DNA from: Porphyromonas sp.
GTDB lineage: Bacteria > Bacteroidota > Bacteroidia > Bacteroidales > Porphyromonadaceae
DNA: 64,000 nt
Reading direction: 5' to 3'
Assembly: GCA_022772085.1 (NCBI GenBank)
Contig: JALFBN010000006.1
Location: forward strand, 1-64,000
Below the pieces are notes generated by a model. It saw only the letters and a list, made by a program, of their open reading frames with translations. It was not told the origin of the DNA and made no database searches. Of the stretch, positions 20,751-31,463 are shown one piece after another; position 1 is the stretch's first letter, and the number at the start of each line of letters is the position of its first letter. A program made the translations under genes and the position numbers.

Positions 20751-20819
20751 CCTAGTACACCCAAAACTATCTCCTTATCAAATAGGAGATAGAAAGAAGT
20801 GCTAGGTGAGTTTTTTTGT
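20751..20819. terminator. Bidirectional intrinsic terminator
   Basis: CACCTAG...CTATCTCCT-tatcaaat-AGGAGATAG...CTAGGTG; T-runs on both strands. Confidence 0.75.
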
Positions 20820-20857
20820 TTATCGGCTCTGAAGGGTCGGATTCGAGGAGGGAGGGA

Positions 20858-21799
20858 TCACCTCTGTCCACTGATCTTCATCGGAGAGGCGTTGAGCATC
20901 TTTTTACAGAAAGCGCACAAGTAGCTCACGGAGGAAAAGTGATACTTCTCTGCCATTTCGGTAAGAGTCAATTCTTTGGCGATGAGGTCTCTATAAATAT
21001 AGACTGCTTTTTGCTTGTGCATCCACTGTAGGGGAGGGCAATTAAATTCCTCTTTGAACGTCCGCTTAAAGGTCGAAAGGGACATATCAAGGATCTCTGC
21101 CAACTCTTCCACGTTGCGACAATCCAAATGGTGGCGATAGACAAATGCTCGAAATCCGACATTGCGGCAGTGGTAGCCTTCGAGGAATTTATCCACCTCG
21201 TCTCTGTCATAGAAGTGACGCAATAGATAGAACAATTCACGCAACTTATACTCATAGAGCGAGAGAGTCGAGCACCCCTGACTTACGTACGCCGCTACGG
21301 ATTGGATCCAATTGTCGAGGGGCGAGTGAATGTGTAGGAAGGTTGTTCCCGAGATGAGTTGAGTATCAGAGGCAACGGATCTCCGTCGCTTATCGATGTC
21401 AAGACCACATTGGGAACTGTTCGGGCAGTGTCCGGCACAGAGTTGTATGCTGGGTAAGAATCGGAATAGTAAGAAGGTACTATCGTCGGATAGGGTGCGA
21501 AGCGTCAAATTGGTATAGTAGGGGACGAAGAGCATCTGGTCTTTTCGAAGCACTTTGTCGAGGTACGGTTCTTCACTAATGACGAGATCGTCATGAAGCG
21601 GTATGATAAAAGCGTACGCATCTTCCGTATCCACCGTATGAGCTACATCGCGTGTAAGTGGAATGATGGAGGGTATTTGACGTAGAGACGTTGCTACAGC
21701 AGTCGAATATTGTAGGGGATGATCTGCAAAGAGCACATCAGTTTCGATATCAATAGACGAAAGGGCCACATTAGAGGCTGGGCGGGATTCGGGTTTCAT
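20858..21799 (-). CDS. AraC-family transcriptional regulator
   Basis: C-terminal double HTH: LAEILDMSLSTFKRTFKEEFNCPPLQWMHKQKAVYIYRDLIAKELTLTEMAEKYHFSSVSYLCAFCKKML. Confidence 0.9.
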   Translation of the reverse strand: MKPESRPASNVALSSIDIETDVLFADHPLQYSTAVATSLRQIPSIIPLTRDVAHTVDTEDAYAFIIPLHDDLVISEEPYLDKVLRKDQMLFVPYYTNLTLRTLSDDSTFLLFRFLPSIQLCAGHCPNSSQCGLDIDKRRRSVASDTQLISGTTFLHIHSPLDNWIQSVAAYVSQGCSTLSLYEYKLRELFYLLRHFYDRDEVDKFLEGYHCRNVGFRAFVYRHHLDCRNVEELAEILDMSLSTFKRTFKEEFNCPPLQWMHKQKAVYIYRDLIAKELTLTEMAEKYHFSSVSYLCAFCKKMLNASPMKISGQR

Positions 21800-22092
21800 T
21801 CCTGTTTTTATTATATGATCACAAAGATAGTCATTTAGAATCGGATTTAGTCCGCTTCCTATTTTGTAGAGTAGAGATTTAACTTTTTATCGCGATTGGA
21901 TAGGAGAAAAATCGTTCACAAAAATAGGGTCTTATATATAAAATCGTATTCGTGCAGCGTACCATTAAAAGTAGATCAACCTTACGGTACAGCAGTCTTG
22001 GTGCAGGAAAGGAACGCGAGCCCCCCTCTCCTCTCACGAGGTAGAGGAGGGAGGCTTTAATTAGGTTGCTTGACCAGGGTAGATTTTAGTCC

Positions 22093-23373
22093 TTACCAAG
22101 CAAAGATGGGATACTCGCGCATCATATTGTTTACTTCGTTACGAACGGCTGCGATAACACTGTCATTTTCGGGATCGCGGAGCACACGGTCGATGAGTTC
22201 CACGATGAAAGGCATCTTGTCTTCTTTAACGCCACGTGTTGTGATGGCCGGCGTACCCACACGGAATCCTGAAGTTTGAAATGCCGAGCGGCTGTCGAAG
22301 GGTACCATGTTTTTATTTACCGTAATATCAGCAGCCACGAGAGCTTTCTCTGCTACCTTACCCGTGAGATCAGGGTATTTGGTGCGGAGGTCGATGAGCA
22401 TAGAGTGGTTGTCCGTACCGCCTGAGATCACATTGTATCCGCAGTCGATAAATGCTTTGGCAATAGTTGCCGCATTGAGTTTTACTTGTTGCTGATATAC
22501 CTTGAATGAGGGGTCAAGAGCTTCACCGAAGGCAACGGCTTTGGCAGCGATCACATGTTCGAGAGGACCACCTTGTACACCGGGGAATACGGCGGAGTCG
22601 AGGAGTTGAGACATTTTCTTTACAACGCCCTTGGGAGTTGTTTTGCCCCATGGATTGTCGAAGTCCTTACCCAAAAGGATGATACCACCGCGAGGACCAC
22701 GGAGGGTTTTGTGGGTCGTAGAGGTTACGATGTGGGCATACTTAACGGGGTTTTTGAGCAACCCGGCAGCAATAAGACCTGCAGGATGTGCCATATCTAC
22801 CATGAAGATGGCACCGATTTCGTCGGCAATCTTACGCATACGTTCGTAATCCCATTCGCGTGAATAGGCAGACCCCCCGGCGATGAGGAGTTTGGGCTTA
22901 TGTTGACGAGCAAGTTGTTCCATTTCATCGTAGTCCACCGTACCTGTTTCACGACTCAAGTTGTATCCTACGGGTTTGTAGAGAATACCTGAGCTGTTAA
23001 CGAGTGATCCGTGGGAGAGGTGCCCACCGTGATCGAGGTTTAACCCCATGAAAGTATCACCGGCCTCGAGGCAAGCGAGGAGTACAGCCATATTTGCTTG
23101 TGCGCCTGAGTGAGGCTGTACATTAGCCCATTCGGCATCAAAGAGTTGTTTGATGCGGTCAATAGCAACCTGTTCGCTCTTATCTACCACTTCGCAACCG
23201 CCATAGTAACGCTTGCCGGGGTATCCCTCGGCATATTTATTGGTCATACAGCTGCCCATAGCCTGCATAACTTGTTCGCTGACAAAGTTTTCAGAGGCGA
23301 TGAGTTCAATGCCTTTCATTTGGCGTTGGTGCTCCTCCTCGATGAGGTTAAAGATGATGTTGTCTTTGTTCAT
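22093..23373 (-). CDS. glyA: Serine hydroxymethyltransferase
   Basis: [28 protein letters not shown] at 23373. Confidence 0.97.
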   Translation of the reverse strand: MNKDNIIFNLIEEEHQRQMKGIELIASENFVSEQVMQAMGSCMTNKYAEGYPGKRYYGGCEVVDKSEQVAIDRIKQLFDAEWANVQPHSGAQANMAVLLACLEAGDTFMGLNLDHGGHLSHGSLVNSSGILYKPVGYNLSRETGTVDYDEMEQLARQHKPKLLIAGGSAYSREWDYERMRKIADEIGAIFMVDMAHPAGLIAAGLLKNPVKYAHIVTSTTHKTLRGPRGGIILLGKDFDNPWGKTTPKGVVKKMSQLLDSAVFPGVQGGPLEHVIAAKAVAFGEALDPSFKVYQQQVKLNAATIAKAFIDCGYNVISGGTDNHSMLIDLRTKYPDLTGKVAEKALVAADITVNKNMVPFDSRSAFQTSGFRVGTPAITTRGVKEDKMPFIVELIDRVLRDPENDSVIAAVRNEVNNMMREYPIFAW

Positions 23374-23597
23374 ATCTCTAGAGATGATTAAGTAATTATC
23401 CAAACACTCCTACAAAGGTAGTTTTTTTGTTGCATCTGCCAAGCGTCTAGAGGCTTCCTTGTGGGCTTCTTGATTTTCTTGTTTGAGGCAAGGGAAGGAG
23501 GTGCTGTGAGGGGGGGGATTTCTTTGAAATGTGTACAGATTGGAATGGGAATGCGAAGGGCGATTTCTCCGGTCACATACATATGCCAAGTCGTATT

Positions 23598-23667
23598 GTG
23601 AAACATGGAAAAAATCTTTGCCTATGAGTTTTTAATCTTTAGCCCTGTACTTTTTTGTTTCACAGGC
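23598..23667. repeat. Dispersed ~70-bp palindrome-ended element, copy 1
   Basis: GTGAAAC-N52-GTTTCACAGGC. Confidence 0.7.
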
Positions 23668-23840
23668 TGTACGATGAGTGGTTTTGGCTGTCATTTTTAG
23701 AGCAAGATCGTAGTGCGTTCCTTTTTTTACCTCTTACTTTTTGAAAAGTCTCTTGAAAAACGACAGAATGGACTCCAATTTCTCATGTCCTTATGTTGTT
23801 CTAAATAGGAGGATTTTTGCTATATCCCATATCTTTTTTA

Positions 23841-23848
23841 TACCTTTG
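23841..23848 (+). promoter_or_regulatory. -7 element TACCTTTG upstream of the 23867 ORF/zapA unit
   Basis: TTTTTG about 21 nt upstream. Confidence 0.55.
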
Positions 23849-23866
23849 TTGTAAGAAGACTAGGCA

Positions 23867-24163
23867 ATGACGAGGCAGGAAGCAACGTATTTGCAACAGC
23901 TGGAGCAGACTTTTTCAGATCTCTCGCAGCTCTTGAACCAACAGCAAACCTATATAGGAGCTTTGCAAGCACAGGTAAAGCACTTAGAACAGAAGCGTTT
24001 GGAGTTGGAGGATCGTTTGGCTCGTGAGCAACAGAAAAATACGGCTTTGCTTACTGCTCGGATGATTGTTGCGCAGGATGGGGATTGGGCTGATGCCCGT
24101 GAACGTCTTGTAGGGTTGAAAAGAAATATCCAGGAGGCGTTGCGTCTTTTGGAATCGGAATAA
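23867..24163 (+). CDS. Small coiled-coil protein (possible ZapB-like partner of ZapA)
   Basis: 98 aa, heptad-rich (LQQLEQTFSDLSQLLNQQQTYIGALQAQVKHLEQKRLELEDRL), directly upstream of zapA. Confidence 0.6.
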   Translation: MTRQEATYLQQLEQTFSDLSQLLNQQQTYIGALQAQVKHLEQKRLELEDRLAREQQKNTALLTARMIVAQDGDWADARERLVGLKRNIQEALRLLESE

Positions 24164-24307
24164 AAAGTTAGAGAGGAAGCGTCAGCTCTATGACAGCGTA
24201 AGAGATTCAGAGTATGAGATGTTGGTGGGGAGTCTCTTTGATGGAGATGGACTCCGTACACCTATTTGTATTAAGGAGCTCGCTATAAAGAGACAGTTTG
24301 GGAAAGT

Positions 24308-24676
24308 ATGCCACAGGATATCAAGAAACAAGGGACTGAGCCTACCATAAAGGCCAGGATTATTGTGGATAATGTGGAGCTAAATCTGACCACTGTGCCT
24401 GTATCTCAAGATGGAGGTTATCGGCGAGCTGCACGTTATGTCTCGGATCGAATCTTCCACTATAGAAAGCGTTATGTCGGAAAGAACGTGATCGAAGAGC
24501 CTCGTCTGATGGCTCTCCTCGAGACCGCGTTTCTTTTGGAACGCACCTCGAAACAAGCGGATCATGCTGATGTGGAGGAGCGTTTGGCTCAGCTCTCCGG
24601 TGAGGCCGGTCGCCTTGTGGAGCAGTGTAGGCAATTTGTTGAGATGCTACCACCTCTTCCACTGAAGTTGCGCTAA
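24308..24676 (+). CDS. zapA: Cell division protein ZapA-like
   Basis: IKARIIVDNVELNLTTVP...GGYRRAARYVSDRIFHYRKRY...LMALLETAFLLERTSKQ pattern. Confidence 0.75.
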   Translation: MPQDIKKQGTEPTIKARIIVDNVELNLTTVPVSQDGGYRRAARYVSDRIFHYRKRYVGKNVIEEPRLMALLETAFLLERTSKQADHADVEERLAQLSGEAGRLVEQCRQFVEMLPPLPLKLR

Positions 24677-24979
24677 GGTTGTGTTTCCCCTTTTCTCGCA
24701 CTAGCCCCCTACCAAGAAATTCGTTTATTCCTCTCGAAGAGAGAAGTGAGTTTTGTCCTTTGAGGATTCCTTTCCCTCCCAAGTGACCTCTGCCCGTTTT
24801 GTATAGTCTCTTGTATTGATTTAGAGTGCTATCCCCAAAAAGGGAGATCGCAGTCGATAATCCATATAAGTGGGGGTACATGCACCCATCTCCGTAACGC
24901 ATGGACGAAATATAAACGTGCTTGGATTTTGCCGGCCCCTAGGGTTGCAAAATAGAGCAGAATAAGAGAGATAGAGACT

Positions 24980-26545
24980 ATGTCTTATGTAATTATCGCC
25001 ATCGCTATCCTCATCGTAGGAGGGGCTGCGGGATTCATACTCATTCGCCGTAAGGGAGATCGGATTTATCAGCAGAAGTTGGCTGATGCTAAACGCGAAA
25101 TCGATCGCCTTCGTAAGGAGGCCAAACGGGAGGCAGATGCCCTCGAGAAGGAGAAAGTGCAAGAGCTGAAACAGAAGTTCCAAGGACTGAAAGAGGAGTT
25201 GGAGCGAGAAACGAAACAGCGCAATAATGCGTTCGATAGTAGGTATGCCAAACTAAAACGTCGGGAAGAGGATATCAATGACCGACAAGGAGAGTTAGAG
25301 CGCAAGAACAGCGAGCTTGATGCCCTCCGTGAGACGCTCTCCGCGCAACAAGGTGTTGTGCAGCATAGACAAGAGGAGCTGAACGAATTGATTTTGCAAC
25401 AGCGCAGACAGCTGGAGCGTATTGGCGGGCTTAGTGCCACAGAGGCGAAGGATCAACTCGTCGAAACCATGCGCGCTGAAGCGCAAGATGAGGCAACCGC
25501 CTATATCAATGAAATCGTAGAAGAGGCTAAAATGACTGCCAACAAGGAGGCCAAACGCATCGTGGTACAATCCATACAGCGGGTAGCAACCGAAACGGCA
25601 ATCGAAAACTCTGTGAGCGTTTTCCACATCGATAATGACGAGATAAAAGGGCGCATCATTGGCCGTGAGGGGCGCAATATCCGTGCCCTAGAGGCGGCAA
25701 CAGGTATCGAAATCATCGTGGACGATACGCCTGAGGCAATCGTCCTTTCCGGGTTTGACCCTGTGCGTCGCGAGATTGCCCGCCTTGCTCTGCATCAATT
25801 GGTGCAAGATGGTCGCATTCACCCTGCTCGTATCGAAGAAGTTGTCTCTAAGGTACGTAAGCAAGTAGAGGAAGAGATCATCGAAACGGGTAAGCGTACC
25901 GTTATTGATCTCGGGATCCATGGAATTCACCCCGAGTTGGTACGCCTTATCGGTAAGATGAAGTATCGCTCTTCCTACGGACAAAACCTTCTCCAACACT
26001 CTCGTGAAACGGCGAATCTCTGCGCTATTATGGCAAGCGAATTAGGGCTCAATCCCAAAAAGGCTAAGCGTGCCGGATTGCTCCACGATATCGGTAAAGT
26101 CCCCGATGATGAGCCCGAGCTCTCTCATGCAATCCTCGGTATGAAGCTCTGTGAGAAGTATAAAGAAAAACCTGAGATCTTCAATGCTGTGGGGGCGCAC
26201 CACGATGAAGTGGAAATGACCTCCTTACTGGCTCCCATTGTACAAGTCTGTGATGCGATTAGTGGTGCTCGCCCCGGTGCTCGCCGTGAGATCGTAGAAG
26301 CCTATATTAAGCGCCTCAATGATCTGGAGCAGTTGGCTCTCTCCTATCCGGGAGTGGTCAAAACCTATGCAATCCAAGCCGGGCGTGAGCTCCGTGTGAT
26401 TGTGGGGGCCGACAAAACAAATGACAAGGATATTGAGCAGCTCAGCAATGAAATTGCACGCAAGATTCAAGACGAAATGACCTACCCGGGGCAGGTAAAG
26501 ATTACCGTTATCCGCGAAACCCGATCTGTAAGTATTGCTAAGTAA
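24980..26545 (+). CDS. rny: Ribonuclease Y
   Basis: N-terminal TM and coiled coil, KH ([28 protein letters not shown]), HD ([15 protein letters not shown]). Confidence 0.96.
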   Translation: MSYVIIAIAILIVGGAAGFILIRRKGDRIYQQKLADAKREIDRLRKEAKREADALEKEKVQELKQKFQGLKEELERETKQRNNAFDSRYAKLKRREEDINDRQGELERKNSELDALRETLSAQQGVVQHRQEELNELILQQRRQLERIGGLSATEAKDQLVETMRAEAQDEATAYINEIVEEAKMTANKEAKRIVVQSIQRVATETAIENSVSVFHIDNDEIKGRIIGREGRNIRALEAATGIEIIVDDTPEAIVLSGFDPVRREIARLALHQLVQDGRIHPARIEEVVSKVRKQVEEEIIETGKRTVIDLGIHGIHPELVRLIGKMKYRSSYGQNLLQHSRETANLCAIMASELGLNPKKAKRAGLLHDIGKVPDDEPELSHAILGMKLCEKYKEKPEIFNAVGAHHDEVEMTSLLAPIVQVCDAISGARPGARREIVEAYIKRLNDLEQLALSYPGVVKTYAIQAGRELRVIVGADKTNDKDIEQLSNEIARKIQDEMTYPGQVKITVIRETRSVSIAK

Positions 26546-26567
26546 TTCGAGAGATTCCTCTAACCCT

Positions 26568-28151
26568 ATGTCTGCATTTACTCAGGAGATCGACAAGCGT
26601 CGCACCTTTGCTATTATTTCGCATCCCGATGCGGGAAAGACTACTCTGACCGAAAAGCTCCTTCTCTTTGGAGGAGCTATTCATGTGGCAGGTGCAGTCA
26701 AGAGCAATAAGATCCGTAAAACGGCCACCAGTGACTGGATGGAGATCGAGCGTCAAAGGGGAATCTCGGTAGCGACCTCTGTGATGGGATTTCAGTATGG
26801 AGATTATAAGATCAACATCCTAGATACCCCGGGTCACGAAGATTTTGCCGAAGATACCTTCCGCACGCTTACCGCCGTAGATAGCGTTATCATTGTTATT
26901 GATAGTGCCAAGGGGGTGGAAAAGCAGACGAGGCGGCTGATGGAAGTTTGTCGGATGAGACATACGCCCGTTATAGTCTTTGTCAATAAGTTGGATCGAG
27001 AGGGACGAGATGCTTTTGAGCTACTTGATGAGGTGGAAGATGAATTGGGTATTCACGTATGTCCCATGAGTTGGCCTATTGGTATGGGTGAGCGTTTTCA
27101 GGGGGTGTACAACCTATTCTCCCGAGAGCTTTGCCTTTTCAAGAGCGACAAACAGCACGTCTCTGATGATGTGCATTTAATTAAAGATATTGCTACTCCT
27201 GAGGTGGATCAATACGTTGGTAAAGTCCCTGCGGATCAATTGCGTGGAGAGCTTGAGTTAATTGAAGGGGTCTACCCTGAATTTGTTGCAGAGGAATACC
27301 TCTCGGGTCGTTTGGCTCCCGTCTTTTTTGGTTCTGCTTTAAATAATTTCGGGATAAAAGAGTTACTTGACTGCTTTGTGCGCATTGCTCCGTCACCTCA
27401 GCCCACTGAAGCTGACGAGCGTATTGTGCATCCGCACGAAGAGCCATTCTCTGGTTTTGTATTCAAGATTCATGCGAATATGGATCCGAATCACCGCAGT
27501 TGCATTGCCTTTGTTAAGGTCTGCTCCGGACGGTTTGAGAGGAATAAGTATTATCGTCATATGCGTCTTGATAAGCAGTTCCGCTTTTCATCCCCTACAG
27601 CCTTCATGGCGCAGAAAAAAGAAATAGTGGACGATGCCTTTGCAGGAGATATTATCGGTCTGCCCGATACAGGGAATTTCAAAATCGGAGATACGCTGAC
27701 AGAGGGCGAATCTTTGCACTTCCGAGGGTTACCGAGTTTCTCTCCTGAACTATTTCAGTACATCGAAAATGCCGATCCTATGAAGCAGAAGCAACTCATA
27801 AAGGGTGTGGAACAATTGATGGGAGAGGGCGTTGCTCAGCTTTTTATCAATCAATTCAATGGTCGTCGTATCATTGGTACAGTGGGGCAACTGCAGTTTG
27901 AGGTAATCAAGTACCGCCTTTTGCACGAATATGGAGCCGAGTGTCGCTGGGAGCCTATCCACCTATATAAGGCCTACTGGATCGAAAGTAGCGATGCCAC
28001 GGTGTTGGAAAATTTCAAAAAGCGCAAAGCTCAATACATGGCACACGACATGGAGGGGCGTGATGTTTTTTTGGCTGATTCGGGTTACGTATTACAGATG
28101 GCTCAGCAAGACTTTCCCGAAATCAAATTCCACTTTACGAGTGAATTTTAG
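26568..28151 (+). CDS. prfC: Peptide chain release factor 3
   Basis: [32 protein letters not shown] GTPase signature; ATG at 26568. Confidence 0.95.
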   Translation: MSAFTQEIDKRRTFAIISHPDAGKTTLTEKLLLFGGAIHVAGAVKSNKIRKTATSDWMEIERQRGISVATSVMGFQYGDYKINILDTPGHEDFAEDTFRTLTAVDSVIIVIDSAKGVEKQTRRLMEVCRMRHTPVIVFVNKLDREGRDAFELLDEVEDELGIHVCPMSWPIGMGERFQGVYNLFSRELCLFKSDKQHVSDDVHLIKDIATPEVDQYVGKVPADQLRGELELIEGVYPEFVAEEYLSGRLAPVFFGSALNNFGIKELLDCFVRIAPSPQPTEADERIVHPHEEPFSGFVFKIHANMDPNHRSCIAFVKVCSGRFERNKYYRHMRLDKQFRFSSPTAFMAQKKEIVDDAFAGDIIGLPDTGNFKIGDTLTEGESLHFRGLPSFSPELFQYIENADPMKQKQLIKGVEQLMGEGVAQLFINQFNGRRIIGTVGQLQFEVIKYRLLHEYGAECRWEPIHLYKAYWIESSDATVLENFKKRKAQYMAHDMEGRDVFLADSGYVLQMAQQDFPEIKFHFTSEF

Positions 28152-28234
28152 TTTAGATGTAAGCATTGGTTTTTTGAGTCGGTAGGGCAACGGCAAATCC
28201 TCATTCGAATACAAACGATTTACAAGCAACGATA

Positions 28235-28272
28235 TAAGCCATATTCTTCTTTGTGAGGATGTGGCTTTTTTT
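28235..28272 (+). terminator. Rho-independent terminator after prfC
   Basis: taagccatattcttc / gaggatgtggctt stem then T-run. Confidence 0.7.
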
Positions 28273-28499
28273 GTGTATAGATTGAATAATGAAAGAGTCT
28301 CATTTTTCAAGAATAGCATATGTATATGAAAATTATTTCGTAATATTGCGATCGTTATTAAGTATAACATCTATTGCTGGGTGCCAATGTGTCATTCTGA
28401 GGTGACAGAGTGAAGAGCTGGTTGTGGTGTCCGAGATGAATTTTTTTGATATTAGACGTATAGACGAATTTAGGATAATTATTTATTAGATCGGCCAAT

Positions 28500-30575
28500 A
28501 TGAAAGAATTACATGCAGTTGTAGGGAGACGATTGGTGGCACTAATCATCTCATGTTTAGCGATTTTTATCGTAAAATCGGCTTGGGCGCAACCTTTGGG
28601 TGTACGTGTTGCGGGAATTGAAGTTACGAAGTCGAATGCAAAAGACTTGATGAAAGCGATTGGAGCTTCTCAGGGGACGGGTAAGATGAGTTACGATATA
28701 GCATCTCGTACACTCACGCTCGAAAATGTTCGTTTGACTTTGGGGGGAACGACCCATGCCATTGAGTCCACGAGTTCTCTTACAGATTTCTCTATAGAAC
28801 TAAAGGGACAGAATGAAATCCAATTGCGTTCGGGACGTTTGGATTTAGCAGCCCCTAAAAATATAATAAAGGGAACGGGTTCTTTGGTTTGCGTTTCTCA
28901 AGGAGCTGCTACCATCTTTTTAGATGATTCCGAACTCACTATTGCCGATGGCTGTACGGTGGATGTTACCGGCATGTGGGGGATTGCCGGTTATGCAGGG
29001 TATACGGAGACGTTGATTGTGCAAAAGGGAGCAACACTGAAAGCAAAGGGCAATGACGGCTCAATCAAAGACCTTAAGGAGATTCGTCTAGAAGAAGGAG
29101 TCTCCATCACAGCTCCCCTTAATGCAAAGATTGTCGGGGGAAATGTTGTTGTAGAGAAAGAGGGAGTAACCTCTGTGTGTACGGAGCAGGTTGTTATCGA
29201 AACAGTGTCTACGGATTATGACATTACAGTCAAAGGTGTCAAGGTGACAGCGGATAATGCGGCCAATGTGTTGGGTGATGGCTCCGTAGTATACTTGCCG
29301 GAGAGTAAAACTTTGTGTCTGAAAAGTGCGCGTATTGATGCTGATCAAGAGCCTGCATTATCCTTGAAATCAGAGATTTATATTCAGTTTGAGGGAGATA
29401 ACAGATTGACGTCAAAGGGAGCAGACGCTTTGGTTGCTTCTGATAATTTGGTACTCAAGGTACTGGGCGATAAAGCCGCTCTTCTTTCGCTTAAATCCGA
29501 GAAGAAAGCCGCTCTTAAGGCCATGAAAAATCTAACTATCAATGGAGGACAGATCTCTGCAGAGGGAGTACATGGTGTTCAAGGAGGCGGAGGTCTCCTG
29601 TCTGTCATCTCCTCTAAAGTAGAGACAATCGGGTCTGAGGCTTCTTTGTCCGGCTTTTCTTCCATCACTTTCAAAGGGTGTCATATTCACGAACCTAAGG
29701 GATGCAAAATCACAGATGGAACTGTTTACATGGGAGGTCAGATCTGTAAGGAAAAAATCCTGATCGACAAAACTATAGAGTACCTCTTTGTCGGGGGGCG
29801 GATGGTCACAAGTGAGAATCATTCGGATGTTTTCGGTGATGGTAAAGTTTCATATGATGTGGCTAATAGAGTTTTGACATTGAACAATTTTGTGTTCAAA
29901 ACAGAAACAGGAGAGAGCGGAGTCAATATTTCCAGCCTCCTTGCCGATGCAACCATTGAGTTGTTAGGACACAATGAAATAGAAACTCCTTACCTCGGAC
30001 TCGGGTTTTCTGTTGATGTGGTGATCCGTGGCACAGGGTCGTTGACGATTAAATCCGAGAGTTCCGCAATTGCATTGAGTGGAGCTACCTTGACAATTGA
30101 GCCCGGTGTAACTTTGGATTTACAAAGCCCTGAGCAGGGTATCATGGGATTTTCAGAATATCCTGGACAAGTGGTTTTCAAAAAGGCTAATGTCAAGATC
30201 AACGGAAAAAAGGGTGCGATTGTTCGTTGTTCTCAGATCTTGTTTGAAGATTGTGGGGTTGAGTCTCCGGAAGGGGTTGAGGTAGAAGGTGGCAACCTTG
30301 TGTTGAATCACGAAATATGTACAGTTCCCGTGGTCATCAGTCCCAAGGGTAAGATGGGACTGGATGCACTAGAATCATCCGTAAATATACGTGTCGAGAC
30401 AGCGAAAGGCATGCTTGCCATTGCTGTAGATACGCCTACTCTCATTCGCATCTATACGATGGATGGAACATTGGTTGCGGATTCGTTTGTCTCACAAACG
30501 GCTTCATTTGCATTGCCTGAGGGGGGCTATATCCTACAAATCGGATCTTCTGTTCAAAAAGTAATGATTCCCTGA
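28500..30575 (+). CDS. Secreted protein with three ~190-aa repeats and a T9SS-like C-terminal domain
   Basis: Signal peptide (LVALIISCLAIFIVKSAWAQ); repeats begin VRVAGIEVTKSNAKDLM, ITVKGVKVTADNAANVLGDG, LFVGGRMVTSENHSDVFGDG; C-term LIRIYTMDGTLVADSFVSQTASFALPEGGYILQIGSSVQKVMIP. Confidence 0.7.
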   Translation: MKELHAVVGRRLVALIISCLAIFIVKSAWAQPLGVRVAGIEVTKSNAKDLMKAIGASQGTGKMSYDIASRTLTLENVRLTLGGTTHAIESTSSLTDFSIELKGQNEIQLRSGRLDLAAPKNIIKGTGSLVCVSQGAATIFLDDSELTIADGCTVDVTGMWGIAGYAGYTETLIVQKGATLKAKGNDGSIKDLKEIRLEEGVSITAPLNAKIVGGNVVVEKEGVTSVCTEQVVIETVSTDYDITVKGVKVTADNAANVLGDGSVVYLPESKTLCLKSARIDADQEPALSLKSEIYIQFEGDNRLTSKGADALVASDNLVLKVLGDKAALLSLKSEKKAALKAMKNLTINGGQISAEGVHGVQGGGGLLSVISSKVETIGSEASLSGFSSITFKGCHIHEPKGCKITDGTVYMGGQICKEKILIDKTIEYLFVGGRMVTSENHSDVFGDGKVSYDVANRVLTLNNFVFKTETGESGVNISSLLADATIELLGHNEIETPYLGLGFSVDVVIRGTGSLTIKSESSAIALSGATLTIEPGVTLDLQSPEQGIMGFSEYPGQVVFKKANVKINGKKGAIVRCSQILFEDCGVESPEGVEVEGGNLVLNHEICTVPVVISPKGKMGLDALESSVNIRVETAKGMLAIAVDTPTLIRIYTMDGTLVADSFVSQTASFALPEGGYILQIGSSVQKVMIP

Positions 30576-30615
30576 TCTATCTAAAGAGTAGAAATTTCCT
30601 TCTTTTTATAATTTC

Positions 30616-30654
30616 AGCTTCTCTAGAGCTCAACGGCTTTGGAGAAGCTTTTTT
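30616..30654 (+). terminator. Rho-independent terminator
   Basis: AGCTTCTC...GAGAAGCT then T-run. Confidence 0.7.
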
Positions 30655-30740
30655 GTACGAAGGTTAGAACCTTTGGAGAACCTCTAAATTCTCTTGAGGG
30701 TTGTGCAATAGAGGAGAGTCCCTTTGCGTTAGTATGGTAT

Positions 30741-31463
30741 ATGGTAAAAATTTCTTTGATCACGATCTGTTACAATGCAGAGGAGACGATTCTTCCCACC
30801 TTGCAGAGCGTCGTAAGTCAGAATTACGAGCCCCTGGAGTATATCGTTATAGATGGGGCTTCTTGCGATGGGACGCTCAGTCTTGTGCGGGAGTACTGCC
30901 CAAAGGCGTTGATTACAAGTGAACCAGATCGAGGGCTTTATGATGCGATGAATAAGGGAATCTGCCGAGCAACGGGTGATTACATATGGTTTCTCAATGC
31001 GGGGGATGCTTTGCGAGAACCCACAACAGTAGCACAAGTGGCAGAGGCGATCGCTGAGGGGAATAATCCTGATGTGATCTATGGGGATACCATGATCGTA
31101 AATGCCCAACGCCACGATGTGGGATTGCGCCGTTTGCGTCCACCTCATAATTTACAGAAACAAGACTTCCTGCGAGGAATGTTGGTGTGTCATCAGGCGT
31201 TTATTGTTGCCTCTCGTATCGTATTACCCTACGATCTTTCTTATGCGTTAAGTTCAGATTACGATTGGTGTCTGCGGATGTTGGAGCGATCTCGCAGTAA
31301 TAAACAGATTGATCGGGTGCTGGTTAATTATTTGGAAGGAGGGCTTTCGCAGAAGAGACATTGGCAATCATTGCGTGAGCGTTTTATGATTATGCGAAAG
31401 CACTTTGGCTGGATCCCGACTTTGCTCGCCCATGGATCCTTCCTTTTTATCCGCAAGCGATGA
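30741..31463 (+). CDS. Family 2 glycosyltransferase
   Basis: ISLITICYNAEETILPTLQSVVSQNYEPLEYIVIDGASCDGT; ATG at 30741. Confidence 0.9.
   Translation: MVKISLITICYNAEETILPTLQSVVSQNYEPLEYIVIDGASCDGTLSLVREYCPKALITSEPDRGLYDAMNKGICRATGDYIWFLNAGDALREPTTVAQVAEAIAEGNNPDVIYGDTMIVNAQRHDVGLRRLRPPHNLQKQDFLRGMLVCHQAFIVASRIVLPYDLSYALSSDYDWCLRMLERSRSNKQIDRVLVNYLEGGLSQKRHWQSLRERFMIMRKHFGWIPTLLAHGSFLFIRKR

Noticed and set aside
20580-20792. 70-aa plus ORF
   Set aside because: TTG start, no convincing RBS or domain; inside the candidate non-coding unit
20362-20819. Retron msr/msd hypothesis for the long-hairpin transcript
   Set aside because: No reverse transcriptase gene nearby; neighbours are lptB and an AraC regulator
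24360-24902. 180-aa minus ORF across zapA and the following gap
   Set aside because: Antisense to zapA; gap better explained as non-coding
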